DNA from: Saccharicrinis sp050296935
GTDB taxonomy: Bacteria; Bacteroidota; Bacteroidia; Bacteroidales; Marinilabiliaceae
Assembly: GCA_050296935.1 (NCBI GenBank)
Contig: JBNKRV010000220.1
Location: 1 to 64,000, forward strand
Length of the DNA: 64,000 nt
Direction of reading: 5' to 3'
Shown here: in pieces, positions 45,607 through 53,544 of the stretch
Layout: every line of letters starts with the position of its first letter
How positions within the stretch are numbered: the stretch's first letter is position 1
Notes under the pieces: generated by a model
Database searches by the model: none
Seen by the model: only the letters and a program-made list of their open reading frames with translations
Told to the model about the DNA's origin: nothing
Program-made: the position numbers and the translations under genes

Positions 45607-46401
45607 ATGACAATTTCAGGAAATATAGAAAAAATGAAGACTTCTTTAGACAAGGAAGTTATTTATCATTTACCAATTGGCGATGATTTAATCTTGCTAA
45701 ATGATTTTATTGGTAAAACAATAGAACTAGAATTTCTGAATCAAATAAATTGTGTTTGCTGTGGAAAAAAAACAAATAAATCCTTTAATCAGGGTTTTTG
45801 CTACCAATGCTTCTTAAATGCTCCAGAATCCAGTGAATGCATCCTTCAACCCGATAAATGCCAGGCTCATTTAGGTATTTCAAGAGATATGGAATGGTCT
45901 AAAAATCATTGCTTAACACCTCATATAGTATATTTGGCAAATTCATCAAAAATAAAAGTTGGTATAACCAGAAAAACACAAATTCCTACCAGATGGATTG
46001 ATCAAGGTGCTTCTAGTGCTATCATTATTGCACAAACACCAAACAGACATATTGCCGGAATCATTGAAAAATATTTAATGCAATTTTATAGTGATAAAAC
46101 AAGTTGGCAATCAATGCTAAAAGGAATAACTCAGAAATCTGATTTAGCAGAAGAAAAAAATAAAATATTAGATCTCATTCCTACTGAACTTAAACAGTAC
46201 TTTATATCTGATAGTGAAATCACAAATATCAATTTTCCGGTTCTTCAGTTTCCAGAAAAAGTTAAAAGTTTAACCTTTGATAAAACAAATAAAATTAAAG
46301 GTACTTTAAAGGGTATAAAAGGTCAGTACTTAATATTTGATTCCAACGAGGTATTAAACATCAGAAAACATCGCGGATACCTTATAAAAATGAATATATA
46401 G
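45607..46401 (+). CDS. DUF2797 protein with zinc-binding cysteines
   Basis: The 264-residue protein belongs to DUF2797. It shows CVCCGKKT and FCYQCF, which probably bind zinc (four Cys, about residues 50-76), and HIVYLANSSKIKVGITRKTQ with RWIDQGA, a GIY-YIG-like motif. GIY-YIG nucleases have the same core, but a known activity is lacking for the family. It follows the U32 gene with a 21-base gap and is likely co-transcribed. The convergent lipoprotein gene ends 13 bases further on. Confidence 0.75.
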   Translation: MTISGNIEKMKTSLDKEVIYHLPIGDDLILLNDFIGKTIELEFLNQINCVCCGKKTNKSFNQGFCYQCFLNAPESSECILQPDKCQAHLGISRDMEWSKNHCLTPHIVYLANSSKIKVGITRKTQIPTRWIDQGASSAIIIAQTPNRHIAGIIEKYLMQFYSDKTSWQSMLKGITQKSDLAEEKNKILDLIPTELKQYFISDSEITNINFPVLQFPEKVKSLTFDKTNKIKGTLKGIKGQYLIFDSNEVLNIRKHRGYLIKMNI

Positions 46402-46414
46402 CTATTCAAACAAC

Positions 46415-47215
46415 TTAATCATTAAAATCCGGTAAAGTATCTCCAATTTTATTGCGCGATACCTTTCCGGCATTTATTGTAAAACCAATACTAATATTAC
46501 TTACTTCGTAGGTAGCTATTTCACTTATATTAAATTGTTCTAACTTAAAATATTCATTCAAGAAAAAATTAATTTTTGAGTGCTTTGAATTGCATACATT
46601 ATTGAGTGTATAAAACCCTTTCCATTCTCTTATAAGATAATCTTTCACCTCAGAATTATTATTTAAATCACCAATCAATATAACAGGGGAACCTCCTGTA
46701 AGCTTATTTATATGATTTAATGTTTCTATGCTAATCAGGTGAGCTTGATAACTATCTAATTCTGATTGTACCTTTAATTTAAAGATGTAAAAAATATATC
46801 CGGAATTAAGATCTTTAAATTTGACCCAATCAATAAAGTTTTTCCCAATTTCTAAAGAATCATTTTGGAGAGTATATACAGAAGATGTTAGTAGATTAAA
46901 TGAATTTGATTTATATATCAGGGAGGAGAAAGTGATTATTGATAATTCATTTATACTATCCGCTAATTCCCTAACATTATATCCATTTTTTAAAAAATAG
47001 TTTTTGCTGCTTTTTGATAATTGAGTAGATTGAAAACTAATGACATGTGGGCTGAATTTTTCCATTACAGATTCAAATGAATCTATGTTAGAAGAGAGTA
47101 TTTCATTACTATTATTACTTATTCCTCCTAAAACAGCAATAGACAATTTATTTCTGTTATTATTACAGGCCATTAAAGAAATAAATAATACCAAATATAT
47201 AATTACACACTTCAT
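46415..47215 (-). CDS. lipoprotein with degenerate endonuclease/phosphatase (EEP) fold
   Basis: The 266-residue protein has a lipobox (LFISLMAC, Cys about 17). The rest looks like an exonuclease-endonuclease-phosphatase domain: HVISFQSTQ matches the first strand, where catalytic Glu of the usual Q-E is replaced by Ser-Thr; SPVILIGDLNNNSE matches the GDFN motif; and the final SDH motif is absent (SIGFTIN). Two of three catalytic blocks are changed, so activity is doubtful. Its role is unknown. The start could only be at 47215, as the signal peptide begins there. Confidence 0.55.
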   Translation of the reverse strand: MKCVIIYLVLFISLMACNNNRNKLSIAVLGGISNNSNEILSSNIDSFESVMEKFSPHVISFQSTQLSKSSKNYFLKNGYNVRELADSINELSIITFSSLIYKSNSFNLLTSSVYTLQNDSLEIGKNFIDWVKFKDLNSGYIFYIFKLKVQSELDSYQAHLISIETLNHINKLTGGSPVILIGDLNNNSEVKDYLIREWKGFYTLNNVCNSKHSKINFFLNEYFKLEQFNISEIATYEVSNISIGFTINAGKVSRNKIGDTLPDFND

Positions 47216-47262
47216 TAAAATATATGTTTATACCTGAGTTCTTATAAATTCAAGAATTCATA

Positions 47263-47290
47263 TTTTTAGGTATAATATATGACCTAAAAA
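47263..47290. repeat. 9-bp inverted repeat upstream of the EEP lipoprotein gene
   Basis: TTTTTAGGT (47263-47271) and ACCTAAAAA (47282-47290) are perfect complements with a 10-base spacer. It lies 48 bases upstream of the lipoprotein start and 124 bases after the CDF gene. It may be an operator or weak terminator. Confidence 0.35.
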
Positions 47291-47413
47291 CAATAAACAT
47301 CATCTAATTTACACGTGATAACTATTTTAATTGACAATTATAGCTTAAAATAATGCTAATAATCTATTTGATATAAAGTTAAATTATTCAAATTTAAATT
47401 TAAGGATATATAT

Positions 47414-48274
47414 TTAATCATCTGAATCTATATGAATTGTCACATTGATATTATGAATATCACTTACAGCACGTTCATATTTTGTGGCCATATTATGAGC
47501 CTCAGTCAAACTCATCATCCCTGGTAAAGTAATATGAAAAGTCAATTCAGAATGATTGCCGTAGTGATGAATCAAGAAATGATGTGGATCCAGATCCTTA
47601 TTAAATATATCATAGCTAATATCATGAATACTTTGTCTTAATTCATCACTAATTTTTTCACCTAAAAAGATAGAAAGTGATTCTTTTAAAATAGAATATG
47701 TGGTATAAAATATTAATAGTGAAACAATTAAACCAAGAACTCCATCAACCCACCAAAAATATTTTCCAACAAAAATACCTATTAGGATTATAATACTAGA
47801 CAAGGCATCACTTCTATGATGCCAGCCATCAGCATCTAAAGATTTTGATTTAGTTATTTTGCCATAATAAATAGAATACCTGGCCATTATTTCCTTAACA
47901 ACAATAGAAATAACAGTCACTACAATGGCTGAAGTTCCATATTCAACTGATTCATGTAATTTTAATTTCAATATAGACTCGTAAGTAAAATTAGCTCCCA
48001 CTAAAGCCAGTAATATGCCAATAAAAATAGTAGCTATTAATTCGGCACGACCATGACCAAAAGGATGCTCATCATCAGCTGGCTTTAATGAAACTTTAAG
48101 TCCAATTAAAACTGCTAATGAAGATATTGAGTCTGTTAAGGTATGCCAGGCATCAGCAATTAAAGCAACTGAGTGAAATAAAACTCCTACCCAAAACTTA
48201 ATTATAAACAGGGCAATATTTAAAATAATAGAAATCCAGGATACAATTAAACCAATCTTAAATTTATTTTGCAT
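47414..48274 (-). CDS. cation diffusion facilitator transporter
   Basis: CDF proteins export divalent metals (Zn, Fe, Mn, Cd) by proton exchange. The 286-residue protein has six membrane helices and metal-binding HxxxD pairs in ADAWHTLTDS and DGWHHRSDA. The cytosolic C-terminal domain follows (HHFLIHHYGNHSELTFHITLPG). I place the start at ATG 48274 (MQNKFKIG); the frame extends upstream to 48313, which would overlap the rhodanese gene by 26 bases. It lies 13 bases after the rhodanese gene. Confidence 0.88.
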   Translation of the reverse strand: MQNKFKIGLIVSWISIILNIALFIIKFWVGVLFHSVALIADAWHTLTDSISSLAVLIGLKVSLKPADDEHPFGHGRAELIATIFIGILLALVGANFTYESILKLKLHESVEYGTSAIVVTVISIVVKEIMARYSIYYGKITKSKSLDADGWHHRSDALSSIIILIGIFVGKYFWWVDGVLGLIVSLLIFYTTYSILKESLSIFLGEKISDELRQSIHDISYDIFNKDLDPHHFLIHHYGNHSELTFHITLPGMMSLTEAHNMATKYERAVSDIHNINVTIHIDSDD

Positions 48275-48287
48275 GCAATAATCAATT

Positions 48288-48710
48288 TTACTTGTCAATT
48301 TTAGACTTATCAACAGGGAAACCTTGCTTTTCCCAATTAGTTATTCCTCCTTTTAATAAGTATACATTCGTATATCCGATTGAATTTAACCATTTAGCAC
48401 ATTGGATTGTTCGTTTTCCAATTTCGCAATAAACAAATATTGTATCATTTTTATCTAAGCCTTGCAAATAAATTTGAAATTTTTCTTTAGTATCGGCTAA
48501 AACAGAATTTTTAATTCTCTTTTGTTTAAATTTTTTTTCAACTCTAATATCAAACACGTGAGCTGATTCAACAGTATTTAATTTAGAATTAAATTCACCT
48601 GGTTCAATAGTATACTCACTCTTACTTTGAGAATAACCATTAAACCATGGGAAAATCAATAAACTCACAAATAAAAATAATCTTACATGTATTGGAAAAT
48701 ATATAAACAT
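48288..48710 (-). CDS. exported rhodanese-domain protein
   Basis: The 140-residue protein has a membrane-targeting N-terminus (LFLFVSLLIFPWFNGYS, likely signal peptide), then a rhodanese fold with the active-site loop CEIGKR (Cys95 to Arg100) and LNSIGYTNVYLLKGG. The catalytic Cys is present, so sulfurtransferase or thiosulfate-sulfur handling in the periplasm is possible. It shares an operon with the CDF transporter (13-base gap). Confidence 0.82.
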   Translation of the reverse strand: MFIYFPIHVRLFLFVSLLIFPWFNGYSQSKSEYTIEPGEFNSKLNTVESAHVFDIRVEKKFKQKRIKNSVLADTKEKFQIYLQGLDKNDTIFVYCEIGKRTIQCAKWLNSIGYTNVYLLKGGITNWEKQGFPVDKSKIDK

Positions 48711-48767
48711 TTATTAATTATTAATGGTGCTGTTTTAAATTATGATGCTTTAAACATGAAGATATAA

Positions 48768-49898
48768 CTATACAACAAAAAAATCGGATATTATTTTATC
48801 AGTTAAAAACTTCTTATTATTAGTAACTTGCAGATAATTATTACTTATGGTCAAATTACCAATACTTATATTTTTTTCCATTACCTGTGAAAAATAATTA
48901 TTCAATTCTGATGTAAAGTTTAATTTCATATTATTAACACTAACACCTTTTTTCGTTCTCAACCCTAACATAATTGATTCATTATACCTATCTTTTTCAC
49001 TCAAGGTTTCATATTCGTAATATATATCACGAGTACTAATCTTACTCAAATAATCATTCAAATTTGATACATTCCATTTTCTGATTGAATTATGAAATGA
49101 ATGTGCAGAAGGACCCAGACCAAAGTAACTTTTACCATTCCAATAATTTGAATTATGCATAGATTCATAACCTGTGAGACAAAAATTAGAAATCTCATAA
49201 TCAATGTATCCGTTATCTGTTAATTGGCTTATTAAAACTAAATACTGATCCAGACTATCTTTGTCATCAATTTCAACTATTTCACCTCTTTTCAGCCTTT
49301 TATAAAATGGAGTTTCCGGCTCAAAAGTTAAATGATATGCTGAAATATGTTGAACATTCATTTGAAGTGCTGTTTGTACTGATTTACTCCACGTATCTAA
49401 ATCCATATTAGGAATACCATAAATTAAATCCACACTTATATTATCAAATCCTACACTTTGGGCTATTTGAATAGCATTTTGAGCTTGTTTTGCGTTATGC
49501 CGTCTATTCATAAAGGCCAGAATTCTATTCTCAAAACTTTGTATACCTACACTTAATCTATTCACACCTAAATTCTTCAACCCTGATAAATATTCAAAAT
49601 TCATATCATCAGGATTTGCTTCTACTGTAATCTCCTGTAACTTTTCAAAATCAATTATTTCACGTAATTTTTCAAAAATCTTACTAAAATCTGAAATGCT
49701 CAATAAACTGGGTGTACCTCCGCCAAAATACAACGTTTTTATTTCCGTATTATTCATTTCACCAGATCTAATGCTTATTTCACTAATTAAAGCATTAATA
49801 AAACCATCCTTATTAGATAATCTGGTGATACTATAAAAATCGCAATACCCGCATTTTTGTGAACAAAATGGTATATGTATATAAATCCCTGCCATCAA
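48768..49898 (-). CDS. hemW: radical SAM heme chaperone HemW
   Basis: HemW binds heme and hands it to respiratory proteins; it is often mis-annotated as oxygen-independent coproporphyrinogen oxidase. The 376-residue protein starts MMAGIYIHIPFCSQKCGYCDF with the CxxxCxxC cluster at Cys12, 16 and 19. It also contains TLYFGGGTPS, VEANPDD, RLSVGIQSF and the HemW C-terminal domain with LGLRTKKGV. The further Cys after the CxxxCxxC that distinguishes HemN is absent. Met2 (49895) is an equally likely start. Confidence 0.92.
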   Translation of the reverse strand: MMAGIYIHIPFCSQKCGYCDFYSITRLSNKDGFINALISEISIRSGEMNNTEIKTLYFGGGTPSLLSISDFSKIFEKLREIIDFEKLQEITVEANPDDMNFEYLSGLKNLGVNRLSVGIQSFENRILAFMNRRHNAKQAQNAIQIAQSVGFDNISVDLIYGIPNMDLDTWSKSVQTALQMNVQHISAYHLTFEPETPFYKRLKRGEIVEIDDKDSLDQYLVLISQLTDNGYIDYEISNFCLTGYESMHNSNYWNGKSYFGLGPSAHSFHNSIRKWNVSNLNDYLSKISTRDIYYEYETLSEKDRYNESIMLGLRTKKGVSVNNMKLNFTSELNNYFSQVMEKNISIGNLTISNNYLQVTNNKKFLTDKIISDFFVV

Positions 49899-49928
49899 TT
49901 ATAATTGTTAATTATCATTTCACCTGAA

Positions 49929-49944
49929 CGTTTCACGTGAAACA
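49929..49944. promoter_or_regulatory. parS-like centromere site (15/16 match)
   Basis: CGTTTCACGTGAAACA differs only at the first base from the parS consensus TGTTTCACGTGAAACA. Its core, GTTTCACGTGAAAC, is a perfect 14-bp palindrome. ParB binds such sites near oriC. I found no second copy in the window. It sits in the hemW-vanZ divergent gap. Confidence 0.8.
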
Positions 49945-49974
49945 TTTGTTTTGAAATAAAAAATGGTATTTTTG
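49945..49974 (+). promoter_or_regulatory. Bacteroidota promoter (TTTG-N18-TATTTTTG) for vanZ-like gene
   Basis: TTTG at 49945-49948 and exact TAnnTTTG at 49967-49974, 18 bases apart, 60 bases before the ATG at 50035. It directly abuts the parS-like site, so ParB binding could affect it. Confidence 0.62.
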
Positions 49975-50034
49975 CCAAGGTTATTTATCGCATTCATTTA
50001 TAGAATAAACAACACAAGTCATAACTAATTAAAT

Positions 50035-50442
50035 ATGAACACTTTAAAATCATACTGGCGAACCATTTTATTAATTTTCTTCATACTTTTTTTAAGTTTG
50101 ATGAATGTAAATAAAATGCTTCCTAATGAAATTCATTTATTTCGTCATTTTGATAAGTTTGTTCATTTTACCATGTATTTTTCGTTAAGCTTCGTCTTTT
50201 TTATTGAAAACTACATCTATAAGAACTTCATTAGAAAATTTTGGATCATAACAAATACCATCACCTTTGGCATATTTATAGAGTTTTTACAGTATTTAAT
50301 TACCAATTACAGAACCGGAAACGTATATGATGCTATATTTAACACTCTTGGTGTAATTAGTGGAAGTATATTATTTACCCTTGTAAAAGATTATCCTATT
50401 ATTTATAAAATCATGTTATTTAAAAATAACTATAAAAGATAA
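50035..50442 (+). CDS. VanZ-family membrane protein
   Basis: The 135-residue protein has four membrane helices (about 8-24, 42-58, 71-93 and 105-124). It has the family pattern FDKFVHFTMYFSLS with the Asp and His before helix two, EFLQYLITNYRTGNVYD in the middle, and NTLGVISGS. VanZ relatives confer low-level teicoplanin resistance in some Firmicutes but have no settled function here. It ends 13 bases inside the convergent Rrf2 gene. Confidence 0.85.
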   Translation: MNTLKSYWRTILLIFFILFLSLMNVNKMLPNEIHLFRHFDKFVHFTMYFSLSFVFFIENYIYKNFIRKFWIITNTITFGIFIEFLQYLITNYRTGNVYDAIFNTLGVISGSILFTLVKDYPIIYKIMLFKNNYKR

Positions 50443-50873
50443 TAGTCCTCTTTTTTCTCAATTCTTTCAATGATATCACCAATAGTCTCAGTTTGATACA
50501 TATTGAGCATCTCTTTTCTTAAATCACAAAATTTTTCATGAACCGGACATGGCCTTTCATTTTCATGTGCTGATTTACAGGTATTCATACCTATTAAACA
50601 CATTTCAAAAGCATCCATTCCATCTATAATTTTAACAATATCTATCAAATTGATCTTACTTGCTTCAACAGCTAAAGAAAAACCACCATGAGGTCCTTTT
50701 GTAGATAATAATAACTTTTGTTTTGCTAAAGTTTGAAGAATTTTTCCCAAAAAAGGAGTCGGAATATTTAGTTTCTCAGAGATCTTTTTAATTCCAATTT
50801 TTTTACCTTCTTCTTCATTTAAAGCCAGATAAATCACTGACCTTACAGCGTACTTACAAGTATTAGATAGCAT
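50430..50873 (-). CDS. Rrf2-family transcriptional regulator with Fe-S cysteines
   Basis: The 147-residue regulator has a winged helix (NTCKYAVRSVIYLAL to LSTKGPHGGFSLA) and the Cys92, Cys99 and Cys109 triad, with Cys116 later, of [Fe-S] Rrf2 proteins such as IscR and NsrR. It probably senses Fe-S status, oxidants or NO. It follows lutB in the same direction (86-base gap) and may regulate it. Its 3' end overlaps the convergent vanZ-like gene by 13 bases. Confidence 0.88.
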   Translation of the reverse strand: MLSNTCKYAVRSVIYLALNEEEGKKIGIKKISEKLNIPTPFLGKILQTLAKQKLLLSTKGPHGGFSLAVEASKINLIDIVKIIDGMDAFEMCLIGMNTCKSAHENERPCPVHEKFCDLRKEMLNMYQTETIGDIIERIEKKEDYYLL

Positions 50874-50959
50874 AATTTAAGATTTATGGATGCTAAAATA
50901 CACAATAATGTATAAAGTTAAAAATCAGACATTAATATAATAATTAATACCCAACATTA

Positions 50960-52348
50960 TTACATATTTCTTTTCTTTTTCCACTGTTTACTAAATGAAT
51001 TATTCGGAATATCGGATAATTTTCGCTTACTGCCTACAATAAAATGCTCAGCGATCCCTTTTCCAAAATTTTTAACTACCCCTGGAATAAAATCTAAATT
51101 ATATCTTGAAGACAAAACAAAAGATGAAATTTCAGTTGATAATTTTTCAATTTTCCCAGGGAAACCCAGATCTACGGAATCACGTCTATTGTATAAAAGT
51201 AATTTAGGTAGTGGAATTTTTACAGGACACACCTCTTCACATCTTCCACATAAGGAACATGCAAAACTTAAATGTTTGTATTCTCCGAATTTTTTAAAAT
51301 GGGGTGTAATAACACTACCAATTGGACCGCTATAGGTAGAATCGTAGGTATATCCTCCAATATTTTTATATATGGGACAAGCATTTAAACAAGCTCCACA
51401 ACGAATACATGCCAATGATTCTGATTGAATAGGTTGAGCTAATAAATTCGTTCTTCCATTATCAAGCAGGATAATAAACATTTTTTCAGGTCCGTCAACT
51501 TCGTTATTCTTTTTCGGTCCTAAATAAACTGAATTATAAACTGTCATTTGCTGACCTGTACCATGAGCTGACAATAAAGGCCAAAATAATCCAAGATCTT
51601 TAAAAGATGGAATTAATTTTTCAATACCGGCTATTGCAATATGAACTTTAGGAAAAGAAGCAGACATAATGGCATTACCTTCATTTTCTGTAACAGCAAT
51701 GGCACCTTTGTCTGCAATTAAAAAATTAGCTCCGGTAACACCAACTTCAGCATCCTGAAAATTTTCACGTAGATTTTCGCGAACAAAATTTGTTAAATAC
51801 TCAGGTGAACTATTTTGCGGTGTGTTAAATTTTTCATGAAACAGTTCTGCAATATCTTCCTTTGACTTATGCATAGCAGGAGTAACAATATGATATGGCT
51901 TTTCTCCTGCAACCTGCACAATATATTCACCTAAATCAGTTTCAACAGACTTTATCCCAACAGTTTCTACTGCATGGTTAAATTCTATTTCTTCGGTTGT
52001 CATTGATTTACTTTTAACAACCATTTTTGTATTATTCTCCTGCAGTATATTAATTATGCAGTCTATGGCTTCTTTGTCGTTTTGTGCCCATAAAACCTCA
52101 ATACCATTTGCCTTAGCATTTTTTTCAAATTCTATGGCATAATCATATAGATTGGCAATAATATCACGTTTCTTTTTAGCGGCACGTAATCTGGCTAATT
52201 CAATATCCTGATATCTTTTTTCACCCTTTTGAACAGCTGAATCATATCTTGATATATTAAATTTAATTTTATTACGATGATTTAAATCAAACGCAATATC
52301 TTCAGATTTATGTATAAATTTTTTAGAAGCTTGACTCACAATATTCAA
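50960..52348 (-). CDS. lutB: LutB-like lactate utilisation iron-sulfur protein
   Basis: LutB works with LutA and LutC to oxidise L-lactate. The 462-residue protein has an N-terminal LUD domain (about 60-300) and then two Fe-S binding blocks, CIRCGACLNACP and CSLCGRCEEVCP, each with three cysteines plus a fourth. The C-terminal helical domain follows. Length and layout are those of LutB (YkgF). Neither lutA nor lutC is in the window, so the complex is split or incomplete. It starts 3 bases after rpiB. Confidence 0.9.
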   Translation of the reverse strand: MNIVSQASKKFIHKSEDIAFDLNHRNKIKFNISRYDSAVQKGEKRYQDIELARLRAAKKKRDIIANLYDYAIEFEKNAKANGIEVLWAQNDKEAIDCIINILQENNTKMVVKSKSMTTEEIEFNHAVETVGIKSVETDLGEYIVQVAGEKPYHIVTPAMHKSKEDIAELFHEKFNTPQNSSPEYLTNFVRENLRENFQDAEVGVTGANFLIADKGAIAVTENEGNAIMSASFPKVHIAIAGIEKLIPSFKDLGLFWPLLSAHGTGQQMTVYNSVYLGPKKNNEVDGPEKMFIILLDNGRTNLLAQPIQSESLACIRCGACLNACPIYKNIGGYTYDSTYSGPIGSVITPHFKKFGEYKHLSFACSLCGRCEEVCPVKIPLPKLLLYNRRDSVDLGFPGKIEKLSTEISSFVLSSRYNLDFIPGVVKNFGKGIAEHFIVGSKRKLSDIPNNSFSKQWKKKRNM

Positions 52349-52351
52349 ATA

Positions 52352-52789
52352 TTAACAAGGAATTTTATCAATTCGATTTTGATGTCTACCACCTTCAAAA
52401 GTTGTATTCATAAAAGCAGATACAATATCATATGCCACTTCAGTAGTTATAAATCTGGCAGGTAAGGAACATATGTTGGCATTATTATGTGATCTTGCTA
52501 ATTCAGAAATTTCTTTTGTCCAACATAAAGCAGCTCTAATTCCCTGATGTTTATTAACAGTCATATTAATCCCGTTTCCACTACCACATACTGAAATTCC
52601 AAAATCAACTTTTCCATCTTCTACAGCTGTTGCTAACGGATGTGCATAATCTGCATAATCAGTACTTTCTTCTGAGTTTGTTCCAAAATCCTGAACACTT
52701 AAACCTTGTTTTTCAAGATATGTCTTTAATAATTCTTTAAGAGTAAACCCTGCATGATCAGCAGCTAAACCTACAATTCTGTTATTCAT
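52352..52789 (-). CDS. rpiB: ribose-5-phosphate isomerase B
   Basis: RpiB interconverts ribose-5-phosphate and ribulose-5-phosphate in the pentose phosphate pathway. The 145-residue protein has AADHAGFTLKE with Asp11 and His12, catalytic-region Cys68 in SVCGSGNGI, and the C-terminal GGRHQNRI. All motifs are intact. It forms an operon with lutB (3-base gap) and probably the Rrf2 gene. It is transcribed away from the putative origin. Confidence 0.95.
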   Translation of the reverse strand: MNNRIVGLAADHAGFTLKELLKTYLEKQGLSVQDFGTNSEESTDYADYAHPLATAVEDGKVDFGISVCGSGNGINMTVNKHQGIRAALCWTKEISELARSHNNANICSLPARFITTEVAYDIVSAFMNTTFEGGRHQNRIDKIPC

Positions 52790-52799
52790 TTTTTTTTTT

Positions 52800-52831
52800 C
52801 AAAGATAGAAAGAAAAATATTGAACCTTCAA
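52800..52831 (-). promoter_or_regulatory. promoter of rpiB (TTG-N21-TATCTTTG)
   Basis: On the minus strand, TATCTTTG (52807-52800) matches TAnnTTTG exactly, with TTG at 52831-52829. It ends 10 bases before the ATG at 52789, giving a very short leader. Confidence 0.55.
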
Positions 52832-53446
52832 GCATTTATATCTTTACATGGTAAATAACGTTTATATAATATAAAGAACAGAAGAGTAATTTATTATATA
52901 TTATAAGGCTATATAATTGATATTCAAATAATACCATATTAAAAAGATGTATAGAAAATTTAGGCTTCTTAAGGATCATGTTGAAATAATAAACAAGACT
53001 ATAATGAAACGACCCACAAGCTACCTCTGGTGAATTGAATTGATACAGCGAGGTATATTGATTTGATGTTTATCTAGTAGATTTTCATGAGTATATTCAG
53101 TAAAAAAAATAGATTTAGATTTAGATTCAGTTAATTAGTTGTTGATTCAATGTTAATAAATTGTGAACTGCGGAATTAAAAGTAATCGAAAATAAATTTG
53201 GAATTAATAAGCATTTGTATAAAACACTTCACTTTTCAAGTTTCAAGTAAATTACTAATTTATTAAAACCGATTTTCACACACTATTTTAACAGTTATAA
53301 ACGTACTACAAACAATAATCTTATTAAATTTGTGCGCTATTAACATCTTGTTAATAAAGTAACATAGTATATTGATTTATAGACTTAAACATTAAGTACA
53401 ACTTGTTAATTATCTATTAATATCACTATAATCAATGTTTATAAGC

Positions 53447-53454
53447 TATATTTG
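53447..53454 (+). promoter_or_regulatory. candidate nadA promoter -7 box (TATATTTG)
   Basis: An exact TAnnTTTG followed by C, 90 bases before the nadA ATG. A second exact box is at 53325-53332. No clear -33 element near either. Confidence 0.4.
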
Positions 53455-53544
53455 CAAGCATATTGATTTATATTTATAAACGTTACTAACAGGATATAAT
53501 CATTATCATATATTTTTAAAATTCTCTATTTATATATTATAATA

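Larger units (their letters stand above)
52790..53544. other. 755-bp AT-rich divergent gap, candidate oriC
   Basis: No coding region or RNA gene is visible. The gap separates leftward rpiB from rightward nadA; all ten genes from 53545 on are on the + strand. It contains repeated short motifs: TATAAACGTTA at 53475-53485 and inverted at 52856-52866, a related copy at 53296-53308, a 13-bp direct repeat ATATTGATTTATA (53369-53381, 53460-53472) and a triple AGATTY repeat (53111-53128). Strict DnaA boxes (TTATNCACA) are absent; near-matches occur at 53272-53280 and at 53151 and 53349 on the minus strand. The skew switch and the nearby parS support an origin, but this remains inference. Confidence 0.4.

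Noticed and set aside
53272..53280. DnaA box
   Set aside because: ATTTTCACA is only an 8/9 match to TTWTNCACA, and TGTTAATAA at 53151 and 53349 also mismatch; in AT-rich DNA such near-matches are expected.
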